NCBI GenBank assembly: GCA_024711025.1
Contig: JANJTP010000016.1
Coordinates: forward strand, 1-64,000
Reading direction: 5' to 3'
DNA: 64,000 nucleotides
From: Solirubrobacteraceae bacterium
GTDB lineage: Bacteria > Actinomycetota > Thermoleophilia > Solirubrobacterales > Solirubrobacteraceae
Part shown: piece after piece, positions 1-7,481 of the stretch
How the letters are laid out: the number at the start of each line of letters is the position of its first letter
How positions within the stretch are numbered: position 1 is the first letter of the stretch
The notes under the pieces: model-generated
What the model was told of the DNA's origin: nothing
The model's database searches: none
The model's input: the letters and a program-made list of their open reading frames with translations, nothing else
Position numbers and translations under genes: made by a program

Positions 1-465
1 CTGGATCGGCAGGACGCCGTCGAGCGGCGCGCCGGGGGCGGCGCCGTCGGCGAGGACCATGATCCCGTCGTGCTCGACCCCGATCGCCAGCTCGTCCTCG
101 GCGAGGATCATCCCGCTGGAGACGATCCCGCGGAGCTTGGCACGGCCGAGCCGCGTGCCGTCCGGCATCAGCGCACCGGGGCGCGCCACGGCGACGGTCT
201 GCCCGGCGGCGACGTTCGGTGCGCCGCAGACGATCTGCTCGGGCTCCCCCTCGCCGACGTCGACCATGCAGACGCTCAGACGATCGGCGTCGGGGTGCTG
301 CTCGGCGCTCAGCACGCGCCCGACGACGAAGCCGTCGGGCGCGCCGACGCCGTGGCGCTCGATCCGGTCGACCTCGGTGCCGGTCATCGCGAGTCGCTCG
401 GCGAGCCTCACGGCCGGCAGGCCGGGGTCGACGTGCTCGCGCATCCAGGAGAGGGGCAGCCGCAT
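1..465 (-). CDS. pheT: Phenylalanyl-tRNA synthetase beta subunit, N-terminal part (runs off the window)
   Basis: PheT pairs with PheS to charge tRNA-Phe in the cytoplasm. Only the first 155 residues are in the window. They begin MRLPLSWMREHVDPGLPA, the typical PheT opening, followed by the EMAP/tRNA-binding OB-fold (residues ~40-150) with the segment VGRVLSAEQHPDADRLSVC and the later GAPNVAAGQ and AKLRGIVSSGM stretches seen in this domain. The ATG at 463-465 lies 10 bp after the pheS stop, so the two genes are co-transcribed. The catalytic-like and editing domains lie beyond position 1. Confidence 0.95.
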   Translation of the reverse strand, partial: MRLPLSWMREHVDPGLPAVRLAERLAMTGTEVDRIERHGVGAPDGFVVGRVLSAEQHPDADRLSVCMVDVGEGEPEQIVCGAPNVAAGQTVAVARPGALMPDGTRLGRAKLRGIVSSGMILAEDELAIGVEHDGIMVLADGAAPGAPLDGVLPIQ

Positions 466-475
466 CGCTCTCAGA

Positions 476-1528
476 TCACCCGAACTGCCGCAGGAAGCGG
501 GCGTCGTTGTCGTAGAAGAGGCGCAGGTCGGGTATGCCGTGCCGGAGCATCGCGATCCGCTCGATGCCCATGCCGAACGCGAAGCCCTGGACCTGCTCCG
601 GGTCGTAGCCGTGCTCGCGCACGTAGGCGAAGACGTTCGGATCGACCATCCCGGCGCCGAGGATCTCGATCCAGCCGGTGCCCTTGCACAGCCGGCAGCG
701 CGAGCCGTCCGCCATCGCGCCCGTGCCCCGGCAGGCGAAGCACGACACGTCCACCTCGACGCTCGGCTCGGTGAACGGGAAGAAATGCGGGCGCAGGCGC
801 ACGTTGCGCTCGTCGCCGAAGATCGAGCGAGCGAACGCGAGCAGCGTCCCCTTGAGATCGGCGAGCGTGATGTCAACGTCGACGGCGAGCCCCTCGACCT
901 GGTGGAACTGCGGCGTGTGCGTCGCGTCGCTGTCGCGGCGGTAGACGCGGCCCGGGTAGATGTGCGCGATCGGCGGCGGGTGCTGCTGCATCATCCGCAC
1001 CTGCATCGGCGAGGTGTGCGTGCGCAGCAGCACGTCGTCGCTGACGTAGAAGGTGTCGGTGCGCGCTCGCGCCGGATGCGCCGGGTCGTGGTTGAGCGCG
1101 TCGAAGTTGTACGTCGCGAGCTCGACCTCCGGTCCCTCGTGGACCTCGAAGCCCAGGCCGCAGAAGACGTCCTCGATCTCGCGCCGCGTGGCGGTGAGGA
1201 GATGCAGATGGCCGATCGGCGCCGCCGGAGATCCGGGCAGGGTGACGTCGGCGCGATCGCGCTCCAGCCGCTCGCGCAGCTCCGCCGCCTCCAGCTCGGC
1301 GCCGCGTGCGGCGATCCGCGCCTCGAGGGCCTGGCGCGCCTCGTTGGCGGCGCGCCCGACGGCCCCGCGCTGCTCGGGCGGCAGCTCGGCGACGCCGCGC
1401 AGCAGATTCGGCAGCTCGGCCTTGCGGCCGAGGTGGCGGACGCGCAGCTCCTCGAGCGCGGCGAGCGTCGTCGCCGCGCCGATCGCGCGCTCCGCCTCGG
1501 CGCGGATCTGCTCGATGCGGTCGATCAT
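476..1528 (-). CDS. pheS: Phenylalanyl-tRNA synthetase alpha subunit
   Basis: Catalytic class II subunit of the heterotetrameric enzyme that aminoacylates tRNA-Phe. The 350 residues match the family length. An N-terminal coiled coil (1-95) precedes the catalytic core, with RTHTSPMQVR (169-178), the motif 2 loop GRVYRRDSDATHTPQFHQ (~193-210) and motif 3 GFAFGMGIERIAML (~315-328). A small CxxC...CxxC insertion (263-281) sits before the GTGWIEILGAGM strand, as in many bacterial PheS. The ATG overlaps the stop of the upstream methyltransferase gene by 4 bases (ATGA), implying translational coupling. Confidence 0.97.
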   Translation of the reverse strand: MIDRIEQIRAEAERAIGAATTLAALEELRVRHLGRKAELPNLLRGVAELPPEQRGAVGRAANEARQALEARIAARGAELEAAELRERLERDRADVTLPGSPAAPIGHLHLLTATRREIEDVFCGLGFEVHEGPEVELATYNFDALNHDPAHPARARTDTFYVSDDVLLRTHTSPMQVRMMQQHPPPIAHIYPGRVYRRDSDATHTPQFHQVEGLAVDVDITLADLKGTLLAFARSIFGDERNVRLRPHFFPFTEPSVEVDVSCFACRGTGAMADGSRCRLCKGTGWIEILGAGMVDPNVFAYVREHGYDPEQVQGFAFGMGIERIAMLRHGIPDLRLFYDNDARFLRQFG

Positions 1529-2235
1529 CCGGCAGGGACCCTAGATGGTCGAGACAGCTCGTAGAGGGCGACGGTCGCCGCCATGGCGGCGTTGAGCGAT
1601 TCGGCGGCGATCGGGATCCGGCAGGTCTCGTCGGCCGAGGCGATCAGCTCCTCCGGCAGGCCGTCGCGCTCGGCGCCCACCAGCAGCGTCGCCTCGCCGT
1701 CGAGCGGGCCGCGCAGCGGCGTCCCGCGGTGTGCGGCGAGCGCGATCGTACGGCCGGGAAGCTCGTCGAGCCGGGTCGCCCGCGCCAGGGGGACGGCGAA
1801 CACGGCACCCATGCTGGCGCGCACCGCCTTCGGCCCGTACGGGTCGGCGCAGCCCGGGCCGAGCACGACGCTCCCGGCGCCGAAGGCCAGCGCGGAGCGC
1901 ACGATCGTGCCGACGTTGCCCGGGTCGCCGACGCCATGGAGGTAGACGGCGAGCGAGCCGGTCGGCGTCGCCCAGCGCTGCTCGTAGAGCCCGATGGCGC
2001 GCGTGCCGGAGCCCAGCGCGGAGACGGTCGCCAGCGCCTGGGGCTCCACCTCGGTGCCCTCCAGCCCGCTGCCGGCCGCGACGAAGCGCTCGATCGCCGG
2101 CCAGCCCGCCCGCTCCGCCGCCGCGAGCAGATCCTCGCCCTCCGCGACGAAGCGCCCGGACTGCTCGCGACGGCGACGCCGCGCGAGGCGGCGCAGCTCC
2201 TGCAGGCGCGGGTTATTGGGGCTGTCGATCTTCAT
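1525..2235 (-). CDS. SpoU/TrmH-family RNA 2'-O-methyltransferase
   Basis: SAM-dependent ribose methyltransferase of the SPOUT (trefoil-knot) class, 236 residues. The N-terminal substrate-binding part starts MKIDSPNNPRLQELRRL. The knot carries the three family motifs: GVGDPGNVGTIVRSA (~110-124), LLVGAERDGLP (~194-204) and IPIAAESLNAAMAA (~216-229). Related genes often sit between rplT and pheS in actinobacteria and are annotated as 23S rRNA or tRNA methyltransferases. The exact target nucleotide cannot be told from sequence. It lies downstream of the rplT hairpin and overlaps pheS by 4 bases. Confidence 0.88.
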   Translation of the reverse strand: MKIDSPNNPRLQELRRLARRRRREQSGRFVAEGEDLLAAAERAGWPAIERFVAAGSGLEGTEVEPQALATVSALGSGTRAIGLYEQRWATPTGSLAVYLHGVGDPGNVGTIVRSALAFGAGSVVLGPGCADPYGPKAVRASMGAVFAVPLARATRLDELPGRTIALAAHRGTPLRGPLDGEATLLVGAERDGLPEELIASADETCRIPIAAESLNAAMAATVALYELSRPSRVPAG

Positions 2236-2280
2236 GTGGCGGTGGGACTGGCTAGGGCGACGGGGTCCTGGAACGACAAA

Positions 2281-2310
2281 GGGCGCCGTTCCCGATGGGA
2301 AGCGGCGCCC
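2281..2310 (-). terminator. Strong hairpin after rplT
   Basis: The arms GGGCGCCG-TTCCC and GGGAA-G-CGGCGCCC form a near-perfect stem around a 3-nt loop. It lies 27 bp beyond the rplT stop and 45 bp before the methyltransferase start. On the minus strand it is followed by TTTGTC, so any U tract is weak. It probably terminates or attenuates the infC-rpmI-rplT transcript before the methyltransferase-pheST genes. Confidence 0.65.
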
Positions 2311-2336
2311 GAGAAGCGGGGGTTCGGCTGTGCCGC

Positions 2337-2702
2337 TCAGGCGGCAGCGGCCGACGCCTCGCGGGCGGCGTCGGCGAATCGGCGGAAGGCCTCGGGGTCA
2401 CGCACGGCGATGTCGGCCAGGACCTTGCGGTCCAGCTCGATGCCCGCGAGCTTCAGGCCGTGCATGAACGTGCCGTACGACAGGCCGTTCAGCCGCGCGG
2501 CGGCGTTGATGCGGGTGATCCACAGACGGCGGAAGTCGCGCTTGCGGTTGCGACGGTCGCGGTAGGCGTAGGAGTCGGCCTTCATGACCGCTTCCTTGGC
2601 CCTGCGGTAGTTCGAGTGCGCCGTGCCGCGGAAGCCCTTGGCGCGCTCGAGCGTGGCCCGGCGCTTCTTCTTGGCCTGGACGGAGCGCTTGACGCGGGTC
2701 AC
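2337..2702 (-). CDS. rplT: 50S ribosomal protein L20
   Basis: Primary-assembly protein of the large subunit, 121 residues, strongly basic. It opens [18 protein letters not shown] and holds the conserved [20 protein letters not shown] and [14 protein letters not shown] segments, then [20 protein letters not shown] near residues 74-93. The ATG overlaps the rpmI stop by 4 bases. The order infC-rpmI-rplT is near universal. In some bacteria L20 represses this operon through its leader, but I see no recognisable L20 leader here. Confidence 0.97.
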   Translation of the reverse strand: MTRVKRSVQAKKKRRATLERAKGFRGTAHSNYRRAKEAVMKADSYAYRDRRNRKRDFRRLWITRINAAARLNGLSYGTFMHGLKLAGIELDRKVLADIAVRDPEAFRRFADAAREASAAAA

Positions 2703-2899
2703 TTGCCCACCCCCAGCAGCTTCTTGATGCGCGGCGCATCGTGATCGGAGATCACGGCCGGCCGGGAGAACGCGCGCTTGCGCTTCGGCGACTTCTTCTC
2801 GAGGATGTGGCTCGAGAAGGCGTGGCGACCGCGGACCTTGCCGGTCGCGGTGACCTTGAAGCGTTTCTTGGCACCGGAATGAGACTTCATCTTCGGCAT
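2699..2899 (-). CDS. rpmI: 50S ribosomal protein L35
   Basis: Small basic large-subunit protein, 66 residues, typical length. It starts [20 protein letters not shown] and ends with the [15 protein letters not shown] tail. The start is the ATG at 2897-2899; a longer open frame upstream only runs through the infC repeat in another frame. It overlaps rplT by 4 bases and sits 28 bp after infC. Confidence 0.96.
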   Translation of the reverse strand: MPKMKSHSGAKKRFKVTATGKVRGRHAFSSHILEKKSPKRKRAFSRPAVISDHDAPRIKKLLGVGK

Positions 2900-2927
2900 G
2901 AGCAGCGGCTGAGTATAGGGACTCGGC

Positions 2928-3833
2928 TCAGCCGGTCGGCTGCTGCTCGTCCGCGGGGGCCGCGAGCTCGGACTCGCCGGCCTGCTCGCCCGCAGGAGCC
3001 GCGAGCTCGGACTCGCCGGCCTGCTCGCCCGCAGGAGCCGCGAGCTCGGACTCGCCGGCCTGCTCGCCCGCAGGAGCCGCAAGCTCGGACTCGCCGGCCT
3101 GCTCGCCCGCAGGAGCCGCAAGCTCGGACTCGCCGGCCTGCTCGTCCGCAGGAGCCGCGACCTGCGTGCCGTCCGCCGGCTGAACGATCGCGGCGTCGGC
3201 TGCCTGCGTGCCGCCTTCCGGCGCCACCGCGAGGTCGGATGCCTCTGCGCCGTCCTCCGGCTGCTTGCCGACCTCGCCGGCGAGCACGGCCTTCGACGGA
3301 CCGAGGACCATCGTCATGTTGCGCCCCTCGAGGTTCGGGCGCTGCTCGATGACGGCGAGCTCCTCGAGCTCGCCCGCAAGGCGGTCGAGGATCATCTGCC
3401 CGCGCTCGGGGTGCGTCGTCTCGCGACCGCGGAACATGATCGTGACCTTGACCTTGTCCTTGGCTCGCAGAAAGCGCTGGACGTGGCCCTTCTTGGTCGC
3501 GTAGTCGTGCTCGGCGATCTTCGGGCGGAACTTGATCTCGCGGATCGTGATCTTCTGCTGGTGCTTGCGCGCAGCCTTCTGCTTCTGCGCCTGCTCGTAC
3601 TTGTACTTCGAGTAGTCGAGGATCCGGCAGACGGGAGGCCGCGCGTCGGGTGCGACCTCGACGAGGTCGAGATCGCGCTGCTGAGCGAGGCGCATGGCCT
3701 CGTCCGTGCGCATGATCCCGATCTGGGCGCCGTCGTCACCGATCACCCGGACCTCTGGAACGCGGATGCGCTCGTTGATCCTGGTGAGGTCCCGCTCGGG
3801 CGGGCGCCGGTCGAATCTACGGGGGACCGGCAC
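2928..3833 (-). CDS. infC: Translation initiation factor IF-3 with a long repeat-containing C-terminal tail
   Basis: IF3 binds the 30S subunit, prevents premature joining of 50S and helps select the start codon. Residues 1-~185 are a normal IF3: the N domain ([18 protein letters not shown]), the linker rich in Lys/Gln, and the C domain ([27 protein letters not shown]). The 301-residue total is about 120 more than usual. The extra tail is acidic and alanine-rich and holds five 13-residue repeats with the core [12 protein letters not shown]. The start is a GTG at 3831-3833, which gives the normal N terminus. The upstream gap is 50 bp. Confidence 0.95.
   Translation of the reverse strand: MPVPRRFDRRPPERDLTRINERIRVPEVRVIGDDGAQIGIMRTDEAMRLAQQRDLDLVEVAPDARPPVCRILDYSKYKYEQAQKQKAARKHQQKITIREIKFRPKIAEHDYATKKGHVQRFLRAKDKVKVTIMFRGRETTHPERGQMILDRLAGELEELAVIEQRPNLEGRNMTMVLGPSKAVLAGEVGKQPEDGAEASDLAVAPEGGTQAADAAIVQPADGTQVAAPADEQAGESELAAPAGEQAGESELAAPAGEQAGESELAAPAGEQAGESELAAPAGEQAGESELAAPADEQQPTG
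2962..3156. repeat. Five in-frame 39-bp tandem repeats in the infC 3' end
   Basis: Units lie at 2962-3000, 3001-3039, 3040-3078, 3079-3117 and 3118-3156, with a decayed partial copy at 2941-2961. Units differ by only one or two bases (for example gcgagctcgg or gcaagctcgg at the start; gctcgccc or gctcgtcc inside). Each codes for 13 residues, so copy number can change without breaking the IF3 frame. Confidence 0.97.
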
Positions 3834-3883
3834 GCTAGATGCGGCGGCGCGTCACAGGGCGCGCGGCTGGGCGTTCATCTCGT

Positions 3884-4249
3884 TCAACGCGAGGCAGTAT
3901 AACCGCCCCCGAGAAGTGCCGCACGGAGGAAGCGATCGGCACAGCCCGCGCGCAGCTCGACGACCGATTTGGCCCTCAGGCAGGTCCGCCGGCCGCGCGG
4001 CGCGACGTCGCGATCGACGCGCAGCGGGCGCCCGGTCTTGTCGAGCCAGACGAGGTCGAGCGCGAAGCGCATCCCGAAGGTGTGAACTGCGCGACAGCCG
4101 CGCAGGTGGAGCGCCCTGTCATCGGGGAGCCACGACAGTCGGGCGAGCCCGCGGCGCCGTGCGCGTGCCCCGAGCGCCTCGTGCACGATCAGCCCGCCGG
4201 GAAGCGCGCGGGCAGGCAGCGGCGTCAGCCGCTTGCGCCAGTCGGTCAT
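3884..4249 (-). CDS. DUF192-family protein
   Basis: Small protein of the DUF192 family, 121 residues. The family core is visible from residue ~50: CRAVHTFGMRFALDLVWLD, then DKTGRPLRVDRDVAP, and the later AKSVVELRAGCAD strand near 93-105. Family members are short beta-rich proteins whose biochemical role is unsettled. Many are secreted, but this one has no evident signal peptide. Its ATG overlaps the thrS stop by 4 bases, so it is translated from the thrS message. Confidence 0.82.
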   Translation of the reverse strand: MTDWRKRLTPLPARALPGGLIVHEALGARARRRGLARLSWLPDDRALHLRGCRAVHTFGMRFALDLVWLDKTGRPLRVDRDVAPRGRRTCLRAKSVVELRAGCADRFLRAALLGGGYTASR

Positions 4250-6183
4250 CGGCCGAGCGGGGCGTCCCGCCGCGTCGCCGTCTCGTGCGCGAGGTGCTCG
4301 ACGAAGCGCTCGACCGCGACCATCCCGAGGTCACCCTCATGCCGGCGGCGCACCGAGACCGCCTGCTCGTCGGCCTCGCGATCGCCGATCACGAGCATGT
4401 ACGGGATCTTCTGCAGCTCGCCCTCGCGGATCCGCCTGCCGATCGACTCGGCGCGATCGTCCGCTTCGACTCGCAGCCCACGCGCGCGAATGGTCGCGGC
4501 GACGTCGCGCGCCGCCTGCGCGTGGCGGTCGCTGATCGGCAGCACCAGCGCCTGGACCGGCGCGAGCCAGACGGGGAGCTCGCCGGCCAGGTGCTCGATC
4601 AGGATCCCGATGAAGCGCTCGAACGACCCCATGCGCGCGGTGTGGATCATCACCGGGCGATGCTCGGCGTTGTCGGCGCCGGTGTACACGAGGTCGAAGC
4701 GCTCGGGCATCGAGTAGTCGAGCTGCACCGTGCCGAGCTGCCACGAGCGGCCAAGCGAGTCGGTCGTGTGCAGGTCGATCTTGGGGCCGTAGAACGCGCC
4801 GTCCCCCTCGTTGACCCGGTAGTCCAGGCCGTCGTCGGCGAGCACCTTCGCCAGCGCCCCCTCGGCGCGATCCCACATCTCGTCGGTGCCGATCCGCTGC
4901 TCCGGCCGCGTCGAGAGCTCGAGCTCGATCTCGAAGCCGAAGATCTCGAACGTCGAGAAGGCGTACTCCAGGCAGCGGCGCACCTCCTGCTCCACCTGCT
5001 CCTCGGCACAGAAGATGTGGGCGTCGTCCTGGACGAAGTGCCGCACGCGCAGCAGGCCGTGAAGCGTGCCGCTGAGCTCGTTGCGGTGCAGCAGCCCCGG
5101 CTCGGCATAGCGGACGGGCAGGTCTCGATAGCTCCAGCGCTGGCTGCGGAACATGTGCGCGTGGCCCGGGCAGTTCATCGGCTTGAGGCCGAACGCGCGC
5201 TCCTCCGTCTCGGTCACGAACATGTTCTCGCGGTACTTGCCCCAGTGGCCCGAGGTCTTCCACAGCTCGCTGTCGTAGAGCAGCGGGGTCTTGACCTCGG
5301 TGAAGCCGCGCTCGGCGCCCATATCGCGTGACAGCGCGACGAGCTCGTTCCACAGCACGGTGCCCTTCGGGAGCCAGAACGCCGATCCGGGAGAGATGTC
5401 CGAGAAGCTGAAGAGGCCGAGCTCGCGGCCCAGCTTGCGATGGTCGCGGGCGCGCGCCTGCTCGAGGCGCTCGAGCTCCTCCTCGAGCTCGCGGGCGGTG
5501 AAGAACGCGGTCCCGTAGATCCGCGTGAGCATCGTGCGGCTCGAGTCGCCGCGCCAGTAGGCGCCGGCCACCGACTGGAGCTTGATCGCTCCGATCCGGT
5601 CGGTCGCCGGAGCGTGCGGCCCGCGGCAGAGGTCGGTGAAGGCGCCGTTGCGGTAGAGGGAGACGGTCTGCACGCCCTGGTCGCGGACGAGATCCTCGAT
5701 CAGCTCGAGCTTGTAGTCCTGGCCCTCGGAGCGGAAGCGCTCGAGCGCCTCCTCGATGCCGACCTCGTCCCGCTGGAACGGCTCAGCGGCCTTGATGTGC
5801 TCCCGCATGCGCTGCTCGATCGCGGGGAAGTCGGCCTCGGTGACCCCGGATCCGTCCGGGAACTCGAAGTCGTAGTAGAAGCCGCCGTCGATCGACGGCC
5901 CGATCGAGATCTTGACCCCCGGGTAGAGCTCGAGAACGGCCGCGGCGAGCACGTGAGCCGCGTCGTGCCGGATCAGGTCGAGCGCATCACGCCCGCTCTT
6001 GCGGGTGACTATCTCCAGCTGCTCGCCGTCGATCAGAGGCAGGCCCAGGTCGCGGACCTGCCCTCCCTGCTTGACCGCGAGCGCCGCGCGCGCAAGCCCC
6101 GGGCCGATCGCCGCGGCGGCGTCGGCGCCGGTCGCACCGTCGGGGAGGTCGAGCACGGTGCCGTCGGGAAGGGTCACGTTCAC
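4246..6183 (-). CDS. thrS: Threonyl-tRNA synthetase
   Basis: Charges tRNA-Thr in the cytoplasm. The 645 residues show a TGS domain (1-~62, starting MNVTLPDGTVLDL), the HxxxH-type editing domain (segment LIRHDAAHVLAAAVLELYPG), the class II catalytic core and a C-terminal anticodon-binding domain (VQALVLPISDRHAQAARDVA). Zinc ligands are present: Cys in GLKPMNCPGHAHMF, His in DDAHIFC and His in PVMIHTARMGSFERFIG. The GTG start at 6181-6183 has a TAGCAT box 8 nt upstream, which suggests a leaderless mRNA. No T-box leader is visible. Confidence 0.97.
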   Translation of the reverse strand: MNVTLPDGTVLDLPDGATGADAAAAIGPGLARAALAVKQGGQVRDLGLPLIDGEQLEIVTRKSGRDALDLIRHDAAHVLAAAVLELYPGVKISIGPSIDGGFYYDFEFPDGSGVTEADFPAIEQRMREHIKAAEPFQRDEVGIEEALERFRSEGQDYKLELIEDLVRDQGVQTVSLYRNGAFTDLCRGPHAPATDRIGAIKLQSVAGAYWRGDSSRTMLTRIYGTAFFTARELEEELERLEQARARDHRKLGRELGLFSFSDISPGSAFWLPKGTVLWNELVALSRDMGAERGFTEVKTPLLYDSELWKTSGHWGKYRENMFVTETEERAFGLKPMNCPGHAHMFRSQRWSYRDLPVRYAEPGLLHRNELSGTLHGLLRVRHFVQDDAHIFCAEEQVEQEVRRCLEYAFSTFEIFGFEIELELSTRPEQRIGTDEMWDRAEGALAKVLADDGLDYRVNEGDGAFYGPKIDLHTTDSLGRSWQLGTVQLDYSMPERFDLVYTGADNAEHRPVMIHTARMGSFERFIGILIEHLAGELPVWLAPVQALVLPISDRHAQAARDVAATIRARGLRVEADDRAESIGRRIREGELQKIPYMLVIGDREADEQAVSVRRRHEGDLGMVAVERFVEHLAHETATRRDAPLGR

Positions 6184-6191
6184 AGCTCACG

Positions 6192-6197
6192 ATGCTA
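6192..6197 (-). promoter_or_regulatory. Candidate -10 box for thrS (leaderless type)
   Basis: TAGCAT on the minus strand, 8 nt before the thrS GTG. That spacing places the expected transcription start at or next to the start codon. No clear -35 match is visible. Confidence 0.4.
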
Positions 6198-6382
6198 CGC
6201 AAGCGGCTCCGCTCGGCGCGGCCGGGGTCGGCGACCCCGCGAGGGCTGCGGCGCGATCGCGTCACGATCCTGCGCCCCGTCCACGCAGTCGCGCCGGCTC
6301 GTGCGAGAGCACAACCCGACGGACCTCGACCCGGCCACGCGCGGCGGCGCGACGCCGCCCCGATGCGGGCGGGGCGACCATC

Positions 6383-6388
6383 TAGTGT
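6383..6388 (+). promoter_or_regulatory. Candidate -10 box for the class V aminotransferase gene
   Basis: TAGTGT, 7 nt before the GTG at 6396, consistent with leaderless transcription. It supports that GTG over the upstream in-frame starts. Confidence 0.4.
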
Positions 6389-6395
6389 CCGCGCC

Positions 6396-7469
6396 GTGGA
6401 CGCCGCCGCGCTGCGCCTCCAGTTCCCCGTGCTCGCGCGCGTCGCCTACCTGAACGCCGGCACCTGCGGCCCGCTGCCGAGGGCCTCCCTGGAGGCGGCC
6501 CGGGATGTCTGGGAGCTCGCCGAATCGCAGGGCCGCGGCGCGGCCTACTTCGAGCGGCTCGGCGCGATGCGCGAGCGGCTGCGCGCCGCCTACGCGTCGG
6601 TCCTCGGCGCCGACCCGCTCGACGTCGCCCTGACGACGTCGACGAGCGAGGGCGTCGTGCGCGTTCTCGCGGGGCTCGAGCTTGGTCCCGGAGACGAGGT
6701 GCTCACCGCCCCGGACGAGCACGCCGGGCTGCTCGGCCCGCTGCGCGCGCTGCGCGAGCGCCGAAGCGTCGCTGTCCGCACGGCGCCGCTCGCCGAGCTG
6801 CCCGACGCGGTCGGCCCGCGCACAGCGCTCGTCGCCTGCTCGCACGTCTCCTGGACGACCGGGGCGCTGGCCCCGGAGGCACTCGCGGGGCTCGACGTCC
6901 CGCTGCTGCTCGACGGCGCGCAGAGCACCGGAGCGGTGCCGATCGACCTGTCCGCGCTGGGGTGCTCCTTCTACGCGGGATCGGGGCAGAAGTGGCTGTG
7001 CGGCCCGATGGGCAGCGGGATGCTGTGGGTCTCCCCGGCCTGGCGCGAGCGCCTCGAGCCGACCGGCCTCACCTACGTGAACCTCTCGGACCCGGCGGCC
7101 GGCCTCGCCGCCCGGCCGCTGCCGGGGGCCGCGCGCCACGACGCTCCCGCGCTGGCGCTCGAGACGGTCGCACCGGCGCTCGCCGCCTACGAGACGCTCG
7201 CCTCCGCCGGCCTGAGCGCCGTCCAGCGGCGCGCGACCGGACTGGCGGCCCGCCTCGCCGAGCTGCTGGCCGGCAGCGGCCGGCTGATCGCGCCGCGCGG
7301 GCGCTCCACGCTCGTCTCGTGGCACAGCCGCGATCCCGTGCTGGAACGCGACCGTCTGGCCGCCGCGGGAGTCGTCGTCCGCGATCTGCCCGGCACGCCG
7401 CTCCTTCGCGCGTCGACCGGCGCCTGGAACGACGAAAGCGACCTCGAGCGACTGCTCGCCGCGCTGTAG
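6396..7469 (+). CDS. Class V aminotransferase / cysteine desulfurase-like PLP enzyme
   Basis: PLP-dependent fold type I enzyme, 357 residues. It opens VDAAALRLQFPVLARVAYLNAGTCGPLPRA, typical of the class V N terminus. The cofactor Asp lies in LLLDGAQSTGAVPIDLSALG and the Schiff-base Lys in SGQKWLCGPMGSGML (about residues 190-205). The open frame reaches back to 6192, but the upstream 68 codons look like noncoding sequence, so I take the GTG at 6396 with its -10 box. Family members include cysteine desulfurases, isopenicillin N epimerase-like and ergothioneine-type lyases. The substrate cannot be assigned. It is divergent from thrS. Confidence 0.85.
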   Translation: MDAAALRLQFPVLARVAYLNAGTCGPLPRASLEAARDVWELAESQGRGAAYFERLGAMRERLRAAYASVLGADPLDVALTTSTSEGVVRVLAGLELGPGDEVLTAPDEHAGLLGPLRALRERRSVAVRTAPLAELPDAVGPRTALVACSHVSWTTGALAPEALAGLDVPLLLDGAQSTGAVPIDLSALGCSFYAGSGQKWLCGPMGSGMLWVSPAWRERLEPTGLTYVNLSDPAAGLAARPLPGAARHDAPALALETVAPALAAYETLASAGLSAVQRRATGLAARLAELLAGSGRLIAPRGRSTLVSWHSRDPVLERDRLAAAGVVVRDLPGTPLLRASTGAWNDESDLERLLAAL

Positions 7470-7481
7470 CCGAGCGGCCCG

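Noticed and set aside
2699-3121. 140-residue L35 with a repetitive N-terminal extension
   Set aside because: The extension is the infC repeat read in another frame; the normal L35 ATG is at 2899.
6184-6395. T-box leader upstream of thrS
   Set aside because: No specifier stem, T-box sequence or antiterminator pair; the -10 box is only 8 nt before the start.
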